This document shows, piece by piece, positions 30,350-33,551 of a stretch of 33,551 nucleotides of DNA. Origin of the DNA: Oscillospiraceae bacterium (lineage in GTDB: Bacteria > Bacillota > Clostridia > Oscillospirales > Oscillospiraceae); NCBI GenBank assembly GCA_017455685.1, contig JAFSZH010000074.1, positions 1 to 33,551 of the forward strand, given 5' to 3'. The notes under the pieces were generated by a model that saw only the letters and a list, made by a program, of their open reading frames with translations, searched no databases and was not told where the DNA came from. A program made the position numbers and the translations under genes. The number at the start of each line of letters is the position of its first letter. Within the stretch, counting starts at the first letter, position 1.

Positions 30350-31543
30350 ATGAGAGATCTGAAACACCTGATCTTTTTTGAGAACCTGCTCCAGGAGGCA
30401 AACAACGATCTGGTGAAGCAGGCCAAAAACGAGGGGAAAAGGGCCCTGGGTTATACCTGTTACTTCATGCCGGAGGTACTGCTGGATCTGCCCGGCTGTT
30501 TTTCTGTCCGGCTGCGGGCGCCCCGGTGCACTTCCCCGGAGATCGCCACCTACTACATGTCCAGCCGCACCTGCCATTACGGACGCAGTCTGATGGAGCG
30601 GGCGCTGGAGGGCGGCTTCAACTTCCTGGACGCCCAGATGGCCACGGAGACATGCACCGTGACCTGCCGGTTCCAGGAGCATCTCAAGCAGATGGACATC
30701 ATCCAGAACCCGGACTTCTTCTGCGAGTTCACGGACGTGCCCTTCAAGAAAAACGAAAACAGCATGGCGCATTACCGGAAGCAGCTGCGCGCCCACGTGC
30801 TGGACCCCCTGCGGGACAAGTTCGGCATCGACACCTCCGACGAAGCCATTCTTGCCGCCATCGAGGAGCACAACGAGGTCTGCCGGCTGATCACCGAGAT
30901 CGGCAATTACCGCAAGCTGGACAATCCCCCCATCACCGGCTATGAGTTCCACGTGATCCAGCTGGTGAGCCTCACCTGCCCCAAGTACCTGATCCTGCCC
31001 TATCTGCGGGAGACGGCGGAGGAGCTGAAGACCCGGGAGCCGGAGAGCAAATTCCCCTACCGCATCCGGGTGGCCCTGGCCGGCGCGGAGAACGACGACC
31101 CCGGCTTCACACAGCTCATCGAGAGCTGCGGCGCCATGGTGGTGGCAGACCGCTACTGCTACGGCTCCATTCCCGGCCGGGAGGAGATCCGCGTGGCGGA
31201 GGGCCAGGACCCGCTGGACGCGGTGGCCCGGCACTATCTGGAAACCAGCGTCTGCCCCCGGTTCATGCCCCAGGAGCAGATGCGCAGCCGGAAAAGATTT
31301 CTCGCCGACGTGGTGCGCGAATACAAGGCCGACGGCCTCATCGTGGCCAGCAACAAGTTCTGCGAATACTGGAGCTACGAGCGGATGATGGACGCGCTGA
31401 TCCTGCCCCGGGATTTCGGCATCCCCACCTGCTCCATCGAAAAGGAGTACATCAACGCCGCCTCCGGTCAGCTTCGCACCCGGTTCCAGGCCTTTATTGA
31501 GAGCGTGGAGATCAAAAAGATCCAGGAGGGCGCCGGAAAATGA
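30350..31543 (+). CDS. 2-hydroxyacyl-CoA dehydratase family protein, HgdB-like subunit
   Basis: A 397-aa protein of the 2-hydroxyacyl-CoA dehydratase/benzoyl-CoA reductase family, oxygen-sensitive enzymes that use a [4Fe-4S] cluster and one-electron activation to remove water from 2-hydroxyacyl-CoA. The N-terminal GYTCYFMPEVLLDLPG, the YYMSSRTCHYGRS segment, and TETCTVTCRF supply the expected cysteines (Cys37, Cys75, Cys102). The C-terminal NKFCEYWSYE, then SIEKEYINAASGQLRTRFQAFIE, is the family ending. The open frame begins 25 codons earlier, but those overlap the promoter; the ATG at 30350 has GGAGGG. The stop overlaps the next gene's start as ATGA, so the two subunits are made together. 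Substrate unknown. Confidence 0.9.
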   Translation: MRDLKHLIFFENLLQEANNDLVKQAKNEGKRALGYTCYFMPEVLLDLPGCFSVRLRAPRCTSPEIATYYMSSRTCHYGRSLMERALEGGFNFLDAQMATETCTVTCRFQEHLKQMDIIQNPDFFCEFTDVPFKKNENSMAHYRKQLRAHVLDPLRDKFGIDTSDEAILAAIEEHNEVCRLITEIGNYRKLDNPPITGYEFHVIQLVSLTCPKYLILPYLRETAEELKTREPESKFPYRIRVALAGAENDDPGFTQLIESCGAMVVADRYCYGSIPGREEIRVAEGQDPLDAVARHYLETSVCPRFMPQEQMRSRKRFLADVVREYKADGLIVASNKFCEYWSYERMMDALILPRDFGIPTCSIEKEYINAASGQLRTRFQAFIESVEIKKIQEGAGK

Positions 31544-33168
31544 AAAAACCTGATCTGAAAAAGCTGAAAAACCTGGACGTGAAAAAGCTCGCCAAAGACT
31601 TCTGGTACGGCAAGCCTCCCGAGGAGCGTCGTCTGGGCGATCTGTACATGGACAAGACCGGCCTCTACAAGCACCGCGAGTGGCGCGGCTTCAAGGACAC
31701 CATGTACTACTTCAACAACATCTGGCTGTATAACTACGGCATGATGATCGCCGACATCATGAAGAACGGCGGCCCCATCCTGTTCGCCAAGGGCCTCTGG
31801 CGCTACCGCTGGCTGGGCCAGACCTATCTGCCGGTGCTGCACTGGTTCGACCGGGGTCTGGAAGGTCTCCGGGGCCCCGCCCTGCGGGCCAGCGCCTGGC
31901 ACTACCGGGCCATGGTGTGCGTGACCATCGAGCAGTTTATGAGCATGTTCAAGGCTGACGGCAACCTGCGCGGCGGAGAGCACAACGACGAGTGGCACCA
32001 CAACATCGCCCATAAGGAGACGGTCTGGGGCGGCGTGTTCTACCCCTGGATGGATAAATTCAAGCACATCCCTCTGGAAATGATCCCCTATTTCGTCACC
32101 TGCCACGTGAACAACCACACCGTGCTCAACTATATCGACGCGGTGCAGTCCATCGGTCTGCCGGGCGATCCCTGCCCCATGTGCCAGGCGGAGGCGGGAC
32201 TGTTCGTGCTGGACGACGTGCCGGATTACGCTCCCTTCCTGGTCACCTCCAACGAAGCCTGCGACGGCAGCGTGGCCAGCACGGCGGTGCAGGACTGGTT
32301 TTTGAACATCCCCCTGTTCGCTCTGCCCCAGCCCATGCAGTTCGACGATCCCCTGGTCCAGGAGCACTGCGCCAACGAGATCCGGGAGCTGTGGAAGTTC
32401 GTGGAGGAGCAGACCGGCGTTCCCTTCAACTGGGAGCTGCTGAAGGAGTATCTGGAGCGCCAGAACGAGCTGCAGCGCTTCGAGTGGGAGAAGTGGGACG
32501 TGGCCGCCAACACCCCCAGTTACCCCATCAACGGCGTGGCCCAGGCCCTGTACCGGATCTATCAGTCCCAGTACGGCGACCACTACATCTGGCATGAGAC
32601 TGACGCAAAAGTCCGGAAGATCCTGGAAAAATGCGTGGAGGACAAGATCGACACCTTCCCGCTGACCCGGCACCGGGTCATCGCCTGGTCCTGCGCGCCG
32701 CTGTATTACTCCCACTGGTGCACCTGGGCGTATAACTGCTGGGGTCTCAACTGCGTGATCAATATGGACTCGCTGATGTTCGACATGACCATCCGCACGG
32801 ACGATCTGGAAAATACCTTGATGGATATGGCCCGTTACCACGAGTGGGCGCCCATGCGGCGCATGGCCGTGGGCGGCATGCACCACATCTTCGAGCTTTG
32901 GGAGAACATGGAGAAATTCCATTGCGACATGGTCATGATGTACGACCAGCTCCAGTGCAAGGGCATGCAGGGCGTTGTGGGCCTCTTCGAGGACGAATTC
33001 CGGGCCCGCAACATCCACGCCATCTGGATGCCCCACGCTCTGCCCGACAAGCGCACCGTGTCCCGCTCGGAGATCCGCCGCATCATCAACGACTATATGA
33101 CCACCGTCATGCAGGAGGAACCCATCGACCCGTCTCTGCTGGACTTCGATGATTCCGAGAGCTGGTAA
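31540..33168 (+). CDS. 2-hydroxyacyl-CoA dehydratase family protein, large divergent HgdA-like subunit
   Basis: A 542-aa partner subunit, longer than the 400-480 aa usual for HgdA/FldB-type chains. Residues 1-110 form an unusual lysine- and aromatic-rich extension (KKLKNLDVKKLAKDFWYG to LGQTYLPVLHWFDRG). The family core then follows: LPGDPCPMCQAEAG (Cys212, Cys215, in place of the usual cysteine at this strand), VTSNEACDGS (Cys241), FLNIPLFALPQPM, a helical arm, and the C-terminal KFHCDMVMMYDQLQCKGMQG segment. Many Cys and Trp residues suggest a metal cluster, but the ligand set cannot be assigned by eye. It is coupled to the HgdB-like gene (ATGA) and followed by a small membrane protein and an activase. 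Confidence 0.85.
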   Translation: MKKPDLKKLKNLDVKKLAKDFWYGKPPEERRLGDLYMDKTGLYKHREWRGFKDTMYYFNNIWLYNYGMMIADIMKNGGPILFAKGLWRYRWLGQTYLPVLHWFDRGLEGLRGPALRASAWHYRAMVCVTIEQFMSMFKADGNLRGGEHNDEWHHNIAHKETVWGGVFYPWMDKFKHIPLEMIPYFVTCHVNNHTVLNYIDAVQSIGLPGDPCPMCQAEAGLFVLDDVPDYAPFLVTSNEACDGSVASTAVQDWFLNIPLFALPQPMQFDDPLVQEHCANEIRELWKFVEEQTGVPFNWELLKEYLERQNELQRFEWEKWDVAANTPSYPINGVAQALYRIYQSQYGDHYIWHETDAKVRKILEKCVEDKIDTFPLTRHRVIAWSCAPLYYSHWCTWAYNCWGLNCVINMDSLMFDMTIRTDDLENTLMDMARYHEWAPMRRMAVGGMHHIFELWENMEKFHCDMVMMYDQLQCKGMQGVVGLFEDEFRARNIHAIWMPHALPDKRTVSRSEIRRIINDYMTTVMQEEPIDPSLLDFDDSESW

Positions 33169-33189
33169 GAGGTGCAAGGAGGAAAGACC

Positions 33190-33384
33190 ATGAGGAAACT
33201 GAAAAAGATCCTTGGAAAGATCCTGCTGATCGCGGCAGGGATCTACGCGGGACTGTTCGTCGTGTTTTATTTCGATCTGGACGGCAAGCTGCTGTTCCGC
33301 TTCGTGGAGCCGCTTCTGGTCCGCCACTATGACGGCATGAAACGGCGGGATCCCCTCAGCGTAGGCTACGACACAGGCAAATAA
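33190..33384 (+). CDS. Small single-pass membrane protein in the dehydratase operon
   Basis: A 64-aa protein with a basic start (MRKLKKILGK), one hydrophobic helix (residues about 11-28, ILLIAAGIYAGLFVVFYF) and a soluble tail of about 35 residues containing FRFVEPLLVRHYDGMKRRDP. The ATG at 33190 has a strong GGAGG; an in-frame ATG 18 bases earlier lacks spacing. It sits 21 bases after the large subunit and 26 bases before the activase start, so it is certainly in the operon. I know no named family; membrane attachment of the dehydratase complex is a guess. Confidence 0.8.
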   Translation: MRKLKKILGKILLIAAGIYAGLFVVFYFDLDGKLLFRFVEPLLVRHYDGMKRRDPLSVGYDTGK

Positions 33385-33410
33385 CAGTTTAAAAGGAGAA
33401 GAAAGAAACG

Positions 33411-33551
33411 ATGAAATATTTTGGCGGCTGCGACGTGGGTTCCACCTACACCAAAGCGTTGATCCTGGACGAGAACGGGAAGATCTGCGCGGATACCACC
33501 ATCCGGAGCAAGATCAATTCCGAGGTCAGCGCGAAGCTGGCGATGGAAGAG
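33411..33551 (+). CDS. 2-hydroxyacyl-CoA dehydratase activase (BadF/BadG/BcrA/BcrD ATPase family), 5' part
   Basis: The first 47 codons of an ASKHA-fold ATPase that delivers an electron to the dehydratase at the cost of ATP. KYFGGCDVGSTYTKALILDENGK is the phosphate-1 loop of HgdC/FldI-type activators (DVGST-x-[TS]-K). The ATG follows AAAGGAG by about ten bases. The gene continues beyond the window end, so the CxxC-type cluster ligands expected downstream are not visible. Confidence 0.9.
   Translation, partial: MKYFGGCDVGSTYTKALILDENGKICADTTIRSKINSEVSAKLAMEE

Noticed and set aside
31468-33327. 619-codon minus-strand ORF opposite the dehydratase genes
   Set aside because: His/Val/Gln-rich mirror of the coding strand, no start signals, and it spans three real genes.

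Overview
The window looks like a chromosomal piece of a GC-rich gut-type Clostridia, most likely Oscillospiraceae/Ruminococcaceae. This is inferred from the gene content: paired DegV proteins, a DUF1836 protein, YtrA-type GntR/ABC-2 cassettes, type III pantothenate kinase with an ECF S-component, an MBOAT/DHHW pair, and a 2-hydroxyacyl-CoA dehydratase-type operon typical of strict anaerobes. Ribosome-binding sites are strong GGAGG types, and many promoters are near-consensus sigma-A. No phage, IS element, CRISPR array or rRNA was seen. No gene-free stretch exceeds 300 bases.

Left part (1-5260). The 5' part of peptide-chain release factor 3 (prfC) leaves the window at base 1. A visibly more AT-rich block follows: a LysR regulator, a 46-codon small ORF and a URO-D-superfamily protein, all on the minus strand. 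Next come a lone PTS EIIC-type membrane protein (+) and a DUF1836 regulator (-), which converge on a shared hairpin.

5260-12480. A strong promoter drives two DegV/FakB-like fatty-acid-binding proteins and an 87-aa protein that matches only the middle (linker) domain of the fatty acid kinase FakA. A GntR-ATPase-permease ABC-2 cassette follows on the minus strand. Then comes an operon of two alpha/beta hydrolases and a nitroreductase (+), convergent with proC (-).

12480-20230. This region holds a GT-C-like membrane protein gene split by a one-base frameshift, tRNA-Arg(CCT), a translationally coupled ECF S-component and coaX, a small lipoprotein built of 9-residue GDAWYYAS repeats (27-bp tandem repeats), and a second GntR-ATPase-permease cassette whose permease carries a large extracytoplasmic domain.

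20230-30130. An AlkZ-related protein, an unrecognised 152-aa protein and a zinc-ribbon membrane protein lie on the plus strand. On the minus strand are an MBOAT/DHHW surface O-acylation pair, an MFS carrier, a third ABC-2 exporter and an acyltransferase-3 membrane protein.

30275-33551. A perfect-consensus promoter overlapping an inverted repeat starts an operon of two divergent 2-hydroxyacyl-CoA dehydratase-type subunits, a 64-aa single-pass membrane protein, and the start of the ATP-dependent activase, cut by the window end. The most promising leads are the stand-alone FakA-linker protein beside two FakB-like genes, the dehydratase operon with its tiny membrane partner, and the aromatic-repeat lipoprotein.
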